A DNA stretch of 57,746 nt from Komagataeibacter europaeus LMG 18890 (GTDB taxonomy: Bacteria; Pseudomonadota; Alphaproteobacteria; Acetobacterales; Acetobacteraceae): the NCBI RefSeq assembly GCF_000285295.1, contig NZ_CADP01000001.1, positions 205,644-263,389 on the forward strand, given 5' to 3'. Under the pieces are notes generated by a model. The model saw only the letters and a program-made list of their open reading frames with translations. It made no database searches and was not told the DNA's origin. Position numbers and translations under genes: made by a program. Shown piece after piece: positions 18,243 to 27,506 of the stretch; positions within the stretch are counted from its first letter, which is position 1, and each line of letters starts with the position of its first letter.

Positions 18243-19451
18243 CTAACCGTGTGCGGGCTTTGTCGCGTCCACGGGCATGGGCGCATCGGTGGGAAAGCGG
18301 ATCAGGTAATAGGGCGGCACCCGCAGGTCATGCCCGCCATTCAGTCCACCCAGCCGGTTCCACTGTCCCAGCGTGCAGTAAACCATGTCGCCATCAACGA
18401 ATATTCCGTCGGGCGAAAGGATACGCGGGTCATGCACCATGGTGTCGAACGTCCCGTCGGCATTGCGACGGAAGATGGCGTCATGTTCGAAATTGGTGGT
18501 GTAGATCCGCCCCCTTGCATCACTGGCCAGGCCATCGGCCACGCCTTTTTCCCCCAGGTCACGGATCCCGGCGGCAAGCTGCGCGTCGGTCCTGGAAAAA
18601 TCAGCCAGAAGGCTGGTGGGAATGCTGTACAGCCGCCTGCTGGTCAGGGGGCTGTAATACAGCGTGGTGCTGTCGGGTGACAGGGTAATGCCATCCACAC
18701 CGCCCCAGACAAAGGCGGGCGGGTGCTGTGGGGGATCGAATACCAGCGGCCGTCCCTCCACCACCGCCATGAAGGGGCGCTCCGCCTGAATGGAGGGATG
18801 ATCGGCCAGCACCCGGCGCTGCCGTCCTGTCGCGATATCCACCACCACAAGGGCGGGTGACAGGCCGAAGGAGGAATCAGTCACATAAACCGTGCCCTGC
18901 GCCCCATGCGTCAGATCCACCCGCAGGTCATTCATGTGGCTGTCCGGCAGCAGGGTTGGCGCGCGCAGGATGATGCTGGCGAATATCCGGTCCGTTTCCG
19001 GGTCGATCCCGATCACCTTCGCCGCACCCGGCGCCAGTGGCTGCCCCGCCAGCTTGCCATCATCAATGGCCCATAACCGGCCCCGCGCATCGGTTGTCAT
19101 GCCGTGCACGGACATGAGGCGGTTGGCGGGAACCTGATCGGACGGCATGCTGTGCGCGGCATCGGGATAGGGATACAGCTTCCCGTCCTTCAGCTCCGCC
19201 AGGGTCGCCCCGTGGTGATTGACCGCATGGCGCGGAAAGCCCACGAATACGCGCCCATGCGTCACCGCAATCCCCGATGGGCCGGGACCATCAAACCGGG
19301 CAACGATTTCAAACGGGCCGGACGACGCCACGCCGTGGTCGCGGTTGGTGGTGTCATGCGCCGGTTCCGCCGCATGCGCGACACCTGCCATGCCAATGGC
19401 CAGTGGCAGGATGGCGCGGAACAGGTCACGCCTGTGCATGGACATGGTCAT
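18243..19451 (-). CDS. major royal jelly/Yellow-like protein, Tat-exported
   Basis: 402 aa from ATG 19451, preceded by GGGGGAG at 3-5 nt; the longer frame to 19529 lacks this. The N-terminus MTMSMHRRDLFRAILPLAIGMAGVAHA is a twin-arginine type signal (HRRDLFR). The mature part looks like a six-bladed propeller of the MRJP/Yellow family: PSGIAVTHGRVFVGFPRH, LMSVHGMTTDARGRLWAIDDG, HMNDLRVD, VYVTDSSFG, ADHPSIQAE, WGGVDGITLSPDSTTLYYSPL, VADGLASDARGRIYTTNFEHDAI and SPDGIFVDGDMVYCTLGQ. Exact ligand unknown; several relatives bind aromatic amines or sugar lactones. It follows the dehydrogenase operon by 87 nt on the same strand, so may act in the periplasm with it. Confidence 0.82.
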   Translation of the reverse strand: MTMSMHRRDLFRAILPLAIGMAGVAHAAEPAHDTTNRDHGVASSGPFEIVARFDGPGPSGIAVTHGRVFVGFPRHAVNHHGATLAELKDGKLYPYPDAAHSMPSDQVPANRLMSVHGMTTDARGRLWAIDDGKLAGQPLAPGAAKVIGIDPETDRIFASIILRAPTLLPDSHMNDLRVDLTHGAQGTVYVTDSSFGLSPALVVVDIATGRQRRVLADHPSIQAERPFMAVVEGRPLVFDPPQHPPAFVWGGVDGITLSPDSTTLYYSPLTSRRLYSIPTSLLADFSRTDAQLAAGIRDLGEKGVADGLASDARGRIYTTNFEHDAIFRRNADGTFDTMVHDPRILSPDGIFVDGDMVYCTLGQWNRLGGLNGGHDLRVPPYYLIRFPTDAPMPVDATKPAHG

Positions 19452-19538
19452 CGTCTCCCCCCGGTGCCGGATATCAGGCCATTCATGCAAGTCCGGGGAA
19501 CAAGGGCAACCGAACCCGTCCCCGCGCATGGTTCACAA

Positions 19539-20882
19539 TCAGTTCATGGGCACGGATACGGGCGGGTGTTCGGGCGACAGTGTGCGCCGTATCCGCGCGA
19601 CATCCGTAACCGTTACGGCAGGCGCGTCATTACCCCATGCCGCGCGGATGAAGGTGACGGTATCCGCAACGGTACTGTCATCCATGCGCGCGGCGAACCC
19701 GGGCATGACAAAGGCGGAGGGCGCCTGCCGCGTGGCGCGCAGGGTATTTCCCTCCAGCACGATGCGGATCAGGGAATCGGGCTTGGGGTCCATGACCACC
19801 GGATTGCCCGCCAGTGGCGGGAACGTGGTGGGATAGCCATGGCCGTCGGTGCGGTGGCAGGCCGCACAACTGTCGACATAGGCGCGCGCCCCCCGGGCGG
19901 AGACATCACCCGCGTGCAGGGCGTCGGTCACTGCCGGGTCATAGGTCCAGCCCCGCGCCAGCGCCGGTGCCGCGGGAGAGATGGTCTTGAGGTACCGCGC
20001 GATCGCCAGGCGGTCCTCATCCGTCATGTGCTGCGTGCCATGGCCGATGGCATCCGTCATGCCACCAAAGGCAGCCCCCAGTGGCATGCGCCCGGTGGCC
20101 AGGAAACGCACGATGTCCTGTTCATTCCACCGTCCCAGCCCGGTGCGGTTTTCCCCGCGCAGGCTGACGGGACGCCAGCCATCCACTGCGTCCCCCCCCG
20201 ACAGGTACAGCGGTCCGTCCTCCGCCGTCAGGGCCTTTTCCTGCATGGTCAGGGCGCGCGGCGTATGGCATGCGCCGCAATGTCCCGGCCCTTCGACCAG
20301 ATAGCTGCCACGGGCGACCAGCGGGTCGGCAAAGGTGCGACGGTCCATGTCTTGCCGCACGGCCTTCGGGTCGGGGGCATACAGCATGCGCCAGATGGAA
20401 AGCGGCCAGCGCATGGACATCGGCCATGACATGCCATCCTGCGCCACCACATGCACGACGGGTTTCACGCCCTGCATGAAATAGACATACAGCACATGCA
20501 CGTCCTCATCCGTCAGGCGTGCATAGGATGGATAGGGCATGGCCGGGTACAGCGTCGTCCCGTCGCGCCGGATGCCCCGGCGCAGGGCACGACTGAACTC
20601 GGCTTCGGAATACTGGCCAATGCCGGTCTGCCGGTCCGGCGTGATGTTGGGCGCGTACAGCGTGCCGGTCGGCAGGTGGAAGGCCATGCCCCCGGCAAAT
20701 GGCGCTTCACCGGGCACGCTGTGGCAGGCCGCGCAATCGGCTGCGCGGGCCACGTATTCCCCGCGCGCAATCACATCATCCCGCGCCGGTTCCTGCGCGC
20801 GTGCGGACGGCCCGCACACCGTCACCGCAAGTATTGCACTGGCCAGCATGCAGAACCGGCCTGCCCATGCCACGGCCCTCAT
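19539..20882 (-). CDS. triheme cytochrome c subunit of a membrane-bound gluconate-2-dehydrogenase-type enzyme
   Basis: 447 aa; cleaved signal peptide ending ARAQ. Three CxxCH haem-c sites: C50-C53-H, C202-C205-H, C339-C342-H. Met ligands can be found downstream, for example VMPGF in the third domain. It transfers electrons from the FAD subunit to ubiquinone in the inner membrane, facing the periplasm, as in acetic acid bacterial gluconate, fructose and sorbitol dehydrogenases. The gene overlaps the large-subunit stop by 4 nt and is the last subunit in the small-large-cytochrome order. Whether the substrate is gluconate or 2-ketogluconate cannot be decided here. Confidence 0.93.
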   Translation of the reverse strand: MRAVAWAGRFCMLASAILAVTVCGPSARAQEPARDDVIARGEYVARAADCAACHSVPGEAPFAGGMAFHLPTGTLYAPNITPDRQTGIGQYSEAEFSRALRRGIRRDGTTLYPAMPYPSYARLTDEDVHVLYVYFMQGVKPVVHVVAQDGMSWPMSMRWPLSIWRMLYAPDPKAVRQDMDRRTFADPLVARGSYLVEGPGHCGACHTPRALTMQEKALTAEDGPLYLSGGDAVDGWRPVSLRGENRTGLGRWNEQDIVRFLATGRMPLGAAFGGMTDAIGHGTQHMTDEDRLAIARYLKTISPAAPALARGWTYDPAVTDALHAGDVSARGARAYVDSCAACHRTDGHGYPTTFPPLAGNPVVMDPKPDSLIRIVLEGNTLRATRQAPSAFVMPGFAARMDDSTVADTVTFIRAAWGNDAPAVTVTDVARIRRTLSPEHPPVSVPMN

Positions 20883-22666
20883 CCCGCCAGCGGCCCGGGA
20901 TGGGACAGGTAGGTCGTGCGGATATGGTGGGCGGCCCAGTACGCCAGCGCCGCGACCATGCCCGTGGGGTTGTACCCCGTTCCCTGCGGAAAGGCATTCG
21001 CCCCGATCACGAACACATTATGCACATCCCATGACTGCAGGTAGCGGTTGAGCGCGCTGGTCCCGGGGTCGTTGCCCATCACCGCCCCCCCACCCAGATG
21101 GGTGGTCTGGTACTGTCTTGTATCGAACGGCTTGCCGAATTCGCGTTTTGTCAGGTTGACACGCCGCGCGCCCATGGCCTTCGCCACATCGCCGATCCTG
21201 TCCACCACATAGCGGTTCATGCGGATGTCATTGTCTTTCCAGTCAAACGTCATGCGCAGCAGCGGCTGTCCGTAGGCATCCTTCCATGTCGGATCGAGGT
21301 CGAGATACACGTCCCGATAGGCCATGTTCGCCCCATGCGCATCAATCCGCAGGGAATGGCGGTAGGTGTCGATCACGCCCGCCTTCCACGCACTGCCCCA
21401 GCGCGGCGTGCCCGGCGGCCCGCCGGAACGGGCGGCGGCAATGGCCTTCACGCCTGCCTGGTTCACCCAGACCGGCGATCCCCCCACGAAACCCAGCGGT
21501 CCATGGTCGAAGTTTTCGCTGTTGAAATCATCAAACGCGACACCGCCGCCGCCAGCGCCGATATACTGGTTCGTATCAATGCTGCGGTCGAGCCAGACAT
21601 TGCTGGTCGTCACGTTCTGGTAGACGAAATTGCGCCCCACCACCCCTTCGTTGTGTACGGGATCATAAGGTCTGCCGATGCCCGACAGCAGCATGAGCCG
21701 GACATTATGGAACTGGAACGCCGTCAGGATCACCATTTCCGCAGGCTGGGTCACAACCCTGCCGTCGGGGTCGGTATAGGTCACGCCGGTCGCGCGCCTG
21801 CCATCCGCATCCAGTTCGACCTTCAGCACATGGCAGCCTGCGCGCAGTTCAAACAGCGGATGCCGCCGCAGCACCGGCAGGATGTTCACGTTGGGCGATG
21901 CCTTGGAATACATGTAGCAGGCATACCCGCTGCAATAACCGCAGAAATTGCACGGGCCCATCTGCGCGCCATACGGGTTGATGTACTGTCGCGATGCATT
22001 GGCCGCAGGCAGGGAATAGGGGTGGAAGCCCACTTCCTCCGCCGCCTTGCGGAACAGGTGGGCGGTATAGACATCCTTCAGCGCGGGTAGCGGGAAATGG
22101 TCCGAGCGTGAGGGAGAGAACACATTTCCCTTCCCCACAACCTGTCCCTTGACCATGTACGCTTCGCCCGATGTGCCAAATACCTTTTCCGCCTTGTCGA
22201 AAAAGGGTTCCAGTTCCTCGTAACTGACGCCGTAATCCTGAAGGTTCATCCCTTCGGGAATGAATTTGGCGCCGTATTTCTCGATCACGCGCGTGCGCAG
22301 GCGCAGATCATCGGGTGGCATGCGGAAATGCACGCCCGACCAGTGCAGGCCCGCGCCCCCCACGCCCTCACCGGGCAGGAAGGCGGCCATGCGGCGATAG
22401 GGCAGCGCCGTCTGCTGGCTGTTGTTGCGGATGGTGACGGTGTTTTTCGACAGGTCCTGGAACAGTTTATAGCGGAAATTGGCTTCCAGTTCGTCGATCG
22501 AGGCGGGATAGGCCCCATCTGCCGCCGTGCTACGGTACGGCCCGCGTTCCAGCATGACGACCGACCGCCCGGCCTCGGTCATTTCCTTGGCCATGATCGA
22601 CCCGGCCCAGCCACCGCCCACGATCACCACGTCAACCGGGTGCAGCCTGCGTGCGTCGTCGCTCAT
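20879..22666 (-). CDS. GMC oxidoreductase, FAD subunit of gluconate-2-dehydrogenase-type enzyme
   Basis: 595 aa, no signal peptide of its own (exported by piggy-back on the Tat small subunit). FAD fold VVIVGGGWAGSIMAKEM near residue 13; a GMC signature FLPGEGVGGAGLHWSGVHFRMP; a Cys cluster C239-x2-C242-x2-C245-x4-C250 (CNFCGYCSGYAC), matching the iron-sulfur-type cluster described for related membrane-bound FAD dehydrogenases; and a C-terminal HLGGGAVMGNDPGTSALN followed by NVFVIGANAFPQGTGYNPT, carrying the active-site His region. It overlaps both neighbours by 4 nt. Members oxidise gluconate, 2-ketogluconate, fructose or sorbitol; the sequence resembles the gluconate/2-ketogluconate type, but this is not proved. 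Confidence 0.93.
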   Translation of the reverse strand: MSDDARRLHPVDVVIVGGGWAGSIMAKEMTEAGRSVVMLERGPYRSTAADGAYPASIDELEANFRYKLFQDLSKNTVTIRNNSQQTALPYRRMAAFLPGEGVGGAGLHWSGVHFRMPPDDLRLRTRVIEKYGAKFIPEGMNLQDYGVSYEELEPFFDKAEKVFGTSGEAYMVKGQVVGKGNVFSPSRSDHFPLPALKDVYTAHLFRKAAEEVGFHPYSLPAANASRQYINPYGAQMGPCNFCGYCSGYACYMYSKASPNVNILPVLRRHPLFELRAGCHVLKVELDADGRRATGVTYTDPDGRVVTQPAEMVILTAFQFHNVRLMLLSGIGRPYDPVHNEGVVGRNFVYQNVTTSNVWLDRSIDTNQYIGAGGGGVAFDDFNSENFDHGPLGFVGGSPVWVNQAGVKAIAAARSGGPPGTPRWGSAWKAGVIDTYRHSLRIDAHGANMAYRDVYLDLDPTWKDAYGQPLLRMTFDWKDNDIRMNRYVVDRIGDVAKAMGARRVNLTKREFGKPFDTRQYQTTHLGGGAVMGNDPGTSALNRYLQSWDVHNVFVIGANAFPQGTGYNPTGMVAALAYWAAHHIRTTYLSHPGPLAG

Positions 22667-23358
22667 GCCGTTTCCCCCGAGATGGAGACACTGCCCAGCG
22701 GGTAATGCGCGCCGTAGCGGTCCACCCAGTCCATGAAATCCGCCCGCGCACCGGGAAAGCCCAGCATGGTCCAGCCCCCAAGGCCGGTATTGCCGCCATG
22801 TACGGGATCCGAAAACGCGCCTTCCATCACATTGGCCAGCAACTGGTCAAAGAACACAGTGGATGGCATGTCGCCAAAGATCATGCTGCCATTTTCAGCA
22901 CCATGCAGCAGATCGTCCTGCAATGCGGGCGCAAGCCCGGCGAACGGCCTGCCATGGCGGGTGGCGGCGTGCGCGTTCATGCCCGCGATCCCGCGCCGGT
23001 ACAGGTCACGCGGGGCGTAGGGCAACTGGTAGCCAAGGTTGTCCGGCCCCTGCACGAAGGGCCCCTGCATGTACCACTGCGCGCCAGAGGCGTAGGGGGT
23101 ACCCATCTGCATGTCGATGAAACGGGGTACATCCAGCGCCAGTGCGCCGGGGCCGTTTTCATCGGCCGGGATCAGGCGGTCACACGCGGCGATCAGGAAC
23201 GCCCATTCGGCAGGGGTGAAAAAACGCGGGGCATAGGGCGTGGGCCGACTGGTATGGCCCGGGGGGGAGGCAAGAACCGTACTGCATGCGGTAACCCCTG
23301 CCAGTCCCTGCATGAACTGCCGCCGCGACGAAGTGAACCGTAAACCACTGATACCCAA
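22663..23358 (-). CDS. gluconate 2-dehydrogenase subunit 3 family protein (small Tat subunit)
   Basis: 231 aa, start at a TTG (23358) with GGTAGG about 6 nt upstream. It has a twin-arginine signal (SSRRQFMQGLAGVTACSTVLA) that exports the complex. Family signature FFTPAEWAFLIAACDRLIPADENGPGA, then DVPRFIDMQMGTPY, YRRGIAGMNAHA, FFDQLLANVMEGAFSDPVHGGN and GFPGARADFMDWVD. It is the first gene of the small-large-cytochrome operon, overlapping the large subunit by 4 nt. The upstream 390 nt separates it from cobD in the opposite direction. Confidence 0.92.
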   Translation of the reverse strand: MGISGLRFTSSRRQFMQGLAGVTACSTVLASPPGHTSRPTPYAPRFFTPAEWAFLIAACDRLIPADENGPGALALDVPRFIDMQMGTPYASGAQWYMQGPFVQGPDNLGYQLPYAPRDLYRRGIAGMNAHAATRHGRPFAGLAPALQDDLLHGAENGSMIFGDMPSTVFFDQLLANVMEGAFSDPVHGGNTGLGGWTMLGFPGARADFMDWVDRYGAHYPLGSVSISGETA

Positions 23359-23748
23359 AAATGCCTACCCGTTTGTCATGTCTCTCTTGATCCGAATGCT
23401 CACTATATCCGTGAGGTATGGATAAATGCCTAGTCCATTTTTCCGACATATTTATTAATGCAAGAAATATTGATCACGGCATAACGGGTGGCGAGTAAAC
23501 TTTTCCACATTCCGCCAGTCCGCTCCGCAATGACGGCGGCATCCCGGCATTCCCGGTTTGATCGGTTGCAGATCGCATCAATTTTCCAGGGATGTTTTTC
23601 AGCAAAATTTCAGCGAAACGCCGTCTCTTTGAAAAAAGGCAGCACCCGGAAGAACTTTTATTATTTTCATCAACAGGATATTGCCAGATACGCCCTGACA
23701 TGACGCGCGCCCTTGACCCGTTACGGGGCGCACCATATCCACGCGGGC
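23359..23748. other. Divergent intergenic region between the dehydrogenase operon and cobD
   Basis: About 390 nt with no supported gene. It holds the divergent promoters and, at about 23590-23660, a decayed copy (R3) of the palindromic element (CAGCGAAACGCCGTCTCTTTG...AAAGGCAGCACCC...AACTTTT). No cobalamin riboswitch core was seen upstream of cobD. Confidence 0.6.
23590..23660. repeat. Intergenic palindromic element, copy R3 (decayed)
   Basis: Matches copy R2 in the segment GCGAAACGCCGTCT / AAAAAAGGCAGCACCC and a weak right arm AGAACTTTTA, but the left arm is eroded and the inner stem is mismatched. It lies in a divergent region, unlike the other copies, which sit at 3' ends. Confidence 0.5.
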
Positions 23749-24801
23749 ATGCGCCCTGCCCTTTTCATGCTGCGAAATCTTGGCACCACCTGCATCGCGT
23801 CAGTGACCGACATGGCCGTGGGTTACCCGCAGGCGCTGGTGCGCCGTGTCGGACATCCGGTCATGTGGACCGGGGGACTGATCGGCATGCTGGACAGGCG
23901 TCTCAATACGCCAGACGCCACCCCGGCACGACGCCGGGCCAACGGTTTTGTGGCCAGCGTGCTGATTGTATCGGTGCCCACGGCAACTGCCATACTGGTG
24001 GATCGTGCCATCCACCGCATCCTCCCACAGTGGCTGGCGCTGCCACTGACGGCGGTGCTGGCCAGTTCCCTTGTGGCCCAGCGTTCGCTGCATGACCATG
24101 TCAAAGCCGTGGCGCTACAGGCGCAGGACAGCCTGCCCGCCGCCCGGCGCGCAGTCTCCCACATTGTCGGCCGCGACCCTGAACAACTGGATGAGGCAGG
24201 CGTACTACGCGCCGCGACCGAGACGCTGGCCGAAAACTTTTCAGACGGCATCGTGGCCCCCCTGCTGTGGATGGCGGTGGGCGGCCTGCCGGGCGCGGTC
24301 TTCTACAAATCGGTCAATACGGCGGACAGCATGATCGGCCACCGCACGCCCCGGCATGAAGCCTTTGGCTATGCGGCGGCGAAGCTGGATGATCTGGTCA
24401 ACCTGCCTGCGTCCCGGCTGTCGGCACTGTGGATCATCCTTGCCGCCCTGACCCTGAAGGGCATGCATGCGCGGGACGCCGTGCGCATCCTGCGGCGCGA
24501 CGCCCGTCACCATCGTTCCCCCAATGCCGGGTGGCCGGAGGCTGCGATGGCGGGCGCGCTGGGCGTACGCCTGTCCGGTCCCCGCGCCTATAACGGTGTC
24601 AGCGTGGCGGAACCGTGGGTGGGGGATGGCCGGTCCGGACTGCTTCCTGCCGACCTGCACCGTGCCCTTGCGCTGTACCGTCGCGCCTGCCTGATCCAGA
24701 CACTGGCGGGTGTGACAGCCACGGCCCTGCTGGCCCGGATTTCAGCAATGACATCCAGACAGACAAAGCGATGGGTCACTGCAGACCGCTTCCCGCGATG
24801 A
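23749..24801 (+). CDS. cobD: adenosylcobinamide-phosphate synthase (CbiB type)
   Basis: Membrane protein that joins aminopropanol phosphate to adenosylcobyric acid. About 350 aa from ATG 23749 (MRPALFML); the frame also opens from a TTG at 23713, with no better ribosome site. Family marks: DMAVGYPQ and HPVMWTGGLIG near the N-terminus, several hydrophobic helices, ATETLAENFSDGIVAPLLWM, YKSVNTADSMIGHRT, the AKLDDLVNLPASRL stretch and RDARHHRSPNAGWPEAAMAGALGVRLSGP. It is convergent with cobQ (39 nt apart). Confidence 0.93.
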   Translation: MRPALFMLRNLGTTCIASVTDMAVGYPQALVRRVGHPVMWTGGLIGMLDRRLNTPDATPARRRANGFVASVLIVSVPTATAILVDRAIHRILPQWLALPLTAVLASSLVAQRSLHDHVKAVALQAQDSLPAARRAVSHIVGRDPEQLDEAGVLRAATETLAENFSDGIVAPLLWMAVGGLPGAVFYKSVNTADSMIGHRTPRHEAFGYAAAKLDDLVNLPASRLSALWIILAALTLKGMHARDAVRILRRDARHHRSPNAGWPEAAMAGALGVRLSGPRAYNGVSVAEPWVGDGRSGLLPADLHRALALYRRACLIQTLAGVTATALLARISAMTSRQTKRWVTADRFPR

Positions 24802-24840
24802 TGATGCGCGCCCCGCGTGATCGGGATGGCGACGGACGTT

Positions 24841-26310
24841 TCAGCCCCGTACCGGGCGCGCCATGGCCAGCAGGCCGTCGATATCGAGATGCGTTTCCAG
24901 ATGATCGGCAAGCGCATCCAGCGCCGCGTCCACCGTCGCGTCATGGTCATGCCCGTCCGACCGGCCACCCAGCCGCGCCAGCAATGCCGCCCGCGCCCCG
25001 CCATCGGCCAGCAGGCCATGCACATAGGTACCCCATATCCGGCCCGACGGACTGACCGCGCCATCATACCGATTGCCCAGGTCAATCAGGGGACGCGCAT
25101 CATGATCGGGACCGGTGGTGCGGCCGATATGCATTTCATATCCGCGCATGGCGGCCCCTTCGGGCAACAGGTGACCGGCTACATCCTCCAGTCGCTTGCT
25201 GCCTTCCAGCACCGTGGCGACATCCAGCAGCCCAAGGCCGTCCACGGTGCATGGCGCGCCCTCGATCCCCATCGGGTCGGCAATGCTGCGCCCCAGCATC
25301 TGGTAGCCACCGCATATGCCCATGACATGCCCGCCACGCCGCACATGGGCATGGAGGTCGATATCCCACCCTTCATCCCGCAACGCCGCGAGGTCGCCGA
25401 TGGTCGCCTTCGCCCCGGGCAGGATCACAAGGTCACAGGGCGGCAGCACCTGTCCCCGCCGCACCATGGTCAGGCTGACCGCGTCTTCCGCCGCAAGCGG
25501 GTCGAGGTCATCAAAATTGGCGATCATGGGCAGACAGGGCACGGCAATGCGCACGCCCTGCGTCCCACTGCCGCGACCGGCGCGCAGGTCGGCGGCATCT
25601 TCCGCCGGCAGGTCACGCACGCGGTCAAGAAAGGGCACAAGCCCCACGGCCCGCCAGCCGGTCATGTCGGCAATCGCCGTCATCCCGGCATCAAACAGGG
25701 ATGGATCGCCGCGCATGCGATTGACGATAAAACCCTTTATGCGCCGCGCGTCCGCATCGGCCACGACCGCCTGCGTGCCGACAAGGCTGGCGATCACGCC
25801 GCCCCGGTCAATATCCCCCACCAGCACGACATCAACGTCCGCCGCCTGCGCAAAGCCCATGTTGGCGATATCATCGGCCCGCAGGTTGACCTCCGACGCG
25901 GACCCCGCCCCTTCGACCAGCACGATGTCCGCCTGACCGGCAAGGGTATGGAAACTGTCCAGCACCTCGGGCATCAGGCCGCGCTTGAAGGACTGGAAAT
26001 CGCGTGCACGTACCTGCCCGCGCATGCGCCCGCGCACCACAAGCTGCGATCCGGTCATGCCCTGCGGCTTGAGCAGCACGGGATTCATGTCCACCGACAG
26101 CGCCACCCCGCAGGCCCGCGCCTGCAGCGCCTGCGCGCGCCCGATTTCGCCTCCATCCGCTGTAACGGCGGCATTGTTGGACATGTTCTGCGGCTTGAAC
26201 GGACGCACGCGCAGGCCACGGCGCGTCAGCGCGCGGCACAACCCCGCCACCAGCACCGACTTGCCCACGCTGGACCCGGTGCCCTGGAACATGAGTGCGC
26301 GCGGGGCCAT
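24841..26310 (-). CDS. cobQ: cobyric acid synthase (adenosylcobyrinic acid a,c-diamide amidotransferase)
   Basis: Amidates four side chains of adenosylcobyrinic acid diamide, with glutamine as nitrogen donor. 489 aa: N-terminal dethiobiotin-synthetase-like ATPase ([60 protein letters not shown]) and C-terminal triad-type glutaminase domain with the nucleophile Cys in [10 protein letters not shown] and a His near GTYVHGLL. It starts with a 1-nt stop/start overlap (TGATG) with cobO, downstream in the cobU-cobO-cobQ unit. Confidence 0.96.
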   Translation of the reverse strand: MAPRALMFQGTGSSVGKSVLVAGLCRALTRRGLRVRPFKPQNMSNNAAVTADGGEIGRAQALQARACGVALSVDMNPVLLKPQGMTGSQLVVRGRMRGQVRARDFQSFKRGLMPEVLDSFHTLAGQADIVLVEGAGSASEVNLRADDIANMGFAQAADVDVVLVGDIDRGGVIASLVGTQAVVADADARRIKGFIVNRMRGDPSLFDAGMTAIADMTGWRAVGLVPFLDRVRDLPAEDAADLRAGRGSGTQGVRIAVPCLPMIANFDDLDPLAAEDAVSLTMVRRGQVLPPCDLVILPGAKATIGDLAALRDEGWDIDLHAHVRRGGHVMGICGGYQMLGRSIADPMGIEGAPCTVDGLGLLDVATVLEGSKRLEDVAGHLLPEGAAMRGYEMHIGRTTGPDHDARPLIDLGNRYDGAVSPSGRIWGTYVHGLLADGGARAALLARLGGRSDGHDHDATVDAALDALADHLETHLDIDGLLAMARPVRG

Positions 26311-26918
26311 CAGAATTCGATCCCGGCCTGCGCCTTGACCCCGTTTTTGAAATGATGGGCGACCTGCGTCATTTCGGTCACCAGATCGGCGGCCTCGATC
26401 ATGGCGGGGCGGGCGTTGCGGCCCGTCACGACGACATGCTGCATGGCGGGCCGGGCGGCGATATCGGCCAGTACCTCATCAACCGGCAGGTAGTCATACC
26501 GCAACGCGATATTGAGTTCGTCCAGTATCACCATCGCCACGTCCGCACGTCTCATGGCTGCGCGCGCCTGATCCCATGCCGCACGGCAGTTGGCGATATC
26601 GCGGGTGCGGTCCTGCGTGTTCCATGTAAAGCCTTCGCCCAGCGCATGCCATTCCACCTGGTCGCCAAAGCGTTCCAGCGCCTTGCGCTCCCCCGTGTTC
26701 CACGCCCCCTTGATGAACTGGACCACCACGATGCGCCCGCCATGGGCCAGCGTGCGCAACGCCATGCCAAAGGCGGCGGTGGACTTGCCTTTGCCTGCGC
26801 CGGTATGCACCGCCAGCAATCCCTTCTCGATGGATTTTCTGCTGACTTCACGGTCCTGCACGGCCTTGCGCCTGGCCATTTTTTCACGGTGACGGATTTC
26901 TTCGGGGGTAAGGGTCAT
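26310..26918 (-). CDS. cobO: cob(I)yrinic acid a,c-diamide adenosyltransferase
   Basis: Transfers adenosyl from ATP to Co(I) corrinoid. 202 aa. P-loop [13 protein letters not shown] near residue 39, then [54 protein letters not shown]-like segment (Walker B), [23 protein letters not shown], and the closing [15 protein letters not shown], all characteristic of the CobA/CobO family. Start overlaps the cobU stop by 4 nt. Part of the cobU-cobO-cobQ unit. Confidence 0.96.
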   Translation of the reverse strand: MTLTPEEIRHREKMARRKAVQDREVSRKSIEKGLLAVHTGAGKGKSTAAFGMALRTLAHGGRIVVVQFIKGAWNTGERKALERFGDQVEWHALGEGFTWNTQDRTRDIANCRAAWDQARAAMRRADVAMVILDELNIALRYDYLPVDEVLADIAARPAMQHVVVTGRNARPAMIEAADLVTEMTQVAHHFKNGVKAQAGIEF

Positions 26919-27454
26919 TTCATCTCCATCGGCAGGCCAGCCACTACAAAAACCACGCGCGCGACATCCCGCGCAACAGACTGGTGCAGCCAGCCTGCCT
27001 CATCACGGAAGCGACGCGCCAGCGCATTATCGGGCACGATGCCCTGACCCACCTCGTTTGACACCAGCACGGTCGGACCCGCGCGACGCCCCAGGGCGGC
27101 CAGCAGCGCCCGCGTGGCAGCGGCAATATCATGTTCGCCCAGCATGAGGTTGGTCAGCCACAGCGTCAGGCAGTCCACCAGAACGGGCGATGTCCCGGCA
27201 GCGTCAAGGGCCACGGGCAGATCCAGCGGTTCCTCGACCGTATGCCAGCCTGCCCCCCGCCGCGCGCGGTGATGGGCCACGCGCTCGGTCATTTCCCCGT
27301 CATGGGGCTGGCAGGTGGCAAGGTAGGTCCATGGCGCGGGCCATTGGGGGAACAGGTTTTCGGCAAAACGGCTCTTGCCCGACCGTGCGCCCCCCAGCAC
27401 GAAAATGCAGCCCTGCATGCCGGACATCGTATCGGATTGGGCCGCCATCTTCAT
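26915..27454 (-). CDS. cobU: adenosylcobinamide kinase / adenosylcobinamide-phosphate guanylyltransferase
   Basis: Bifunctional enzyme activating adenosylcobinamide to its GDP form. 179 aa from ATG 27454, which has GGAGG 5 nt upstream; the long open frame running to 28234 is spurious, being antisense to cobT. P-loop GGARSGKSRFAE near residue 21, the guanylylation His in ERVAHHRARRG near 61, LVDCLTLWLTNL, and VLVSNEVGQGIVPDNALARRFRDEAGWLHQ. It overlaps cobO by 4 nt and is divergent from cobT across 52 nt, a shared promoter zone. Confidence 0.95.
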   Translation of the reverse strand: MKMAAQSDTMSGMQGCIFVLGGARSGKSRFAENLFPQWPAPWTYLATCQPHDGEMTERVAHHRARRGAGWHTVEEPLDLPVALDAAGTSPVLVDCLTLWLTNLMLGEHDIAAATRALLAALGRRAGPTVLVSNEVGQGIVPDNALARRFRDEAGWLHQSVARDVARVVFVVAGLPMEMK

Positions 27455-27506
27455 TTTATCCTCCGCCATCTTGCATCCGGGCGCATAAGACCACACAACG
27501 CTGCCC

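Noticed and set aside
23359-23748. Cobalamin riboswitch upstream of cobD
   Set aside because: No conserved core or GCCACTG-type box found by eye; the region has only repeat remnants.
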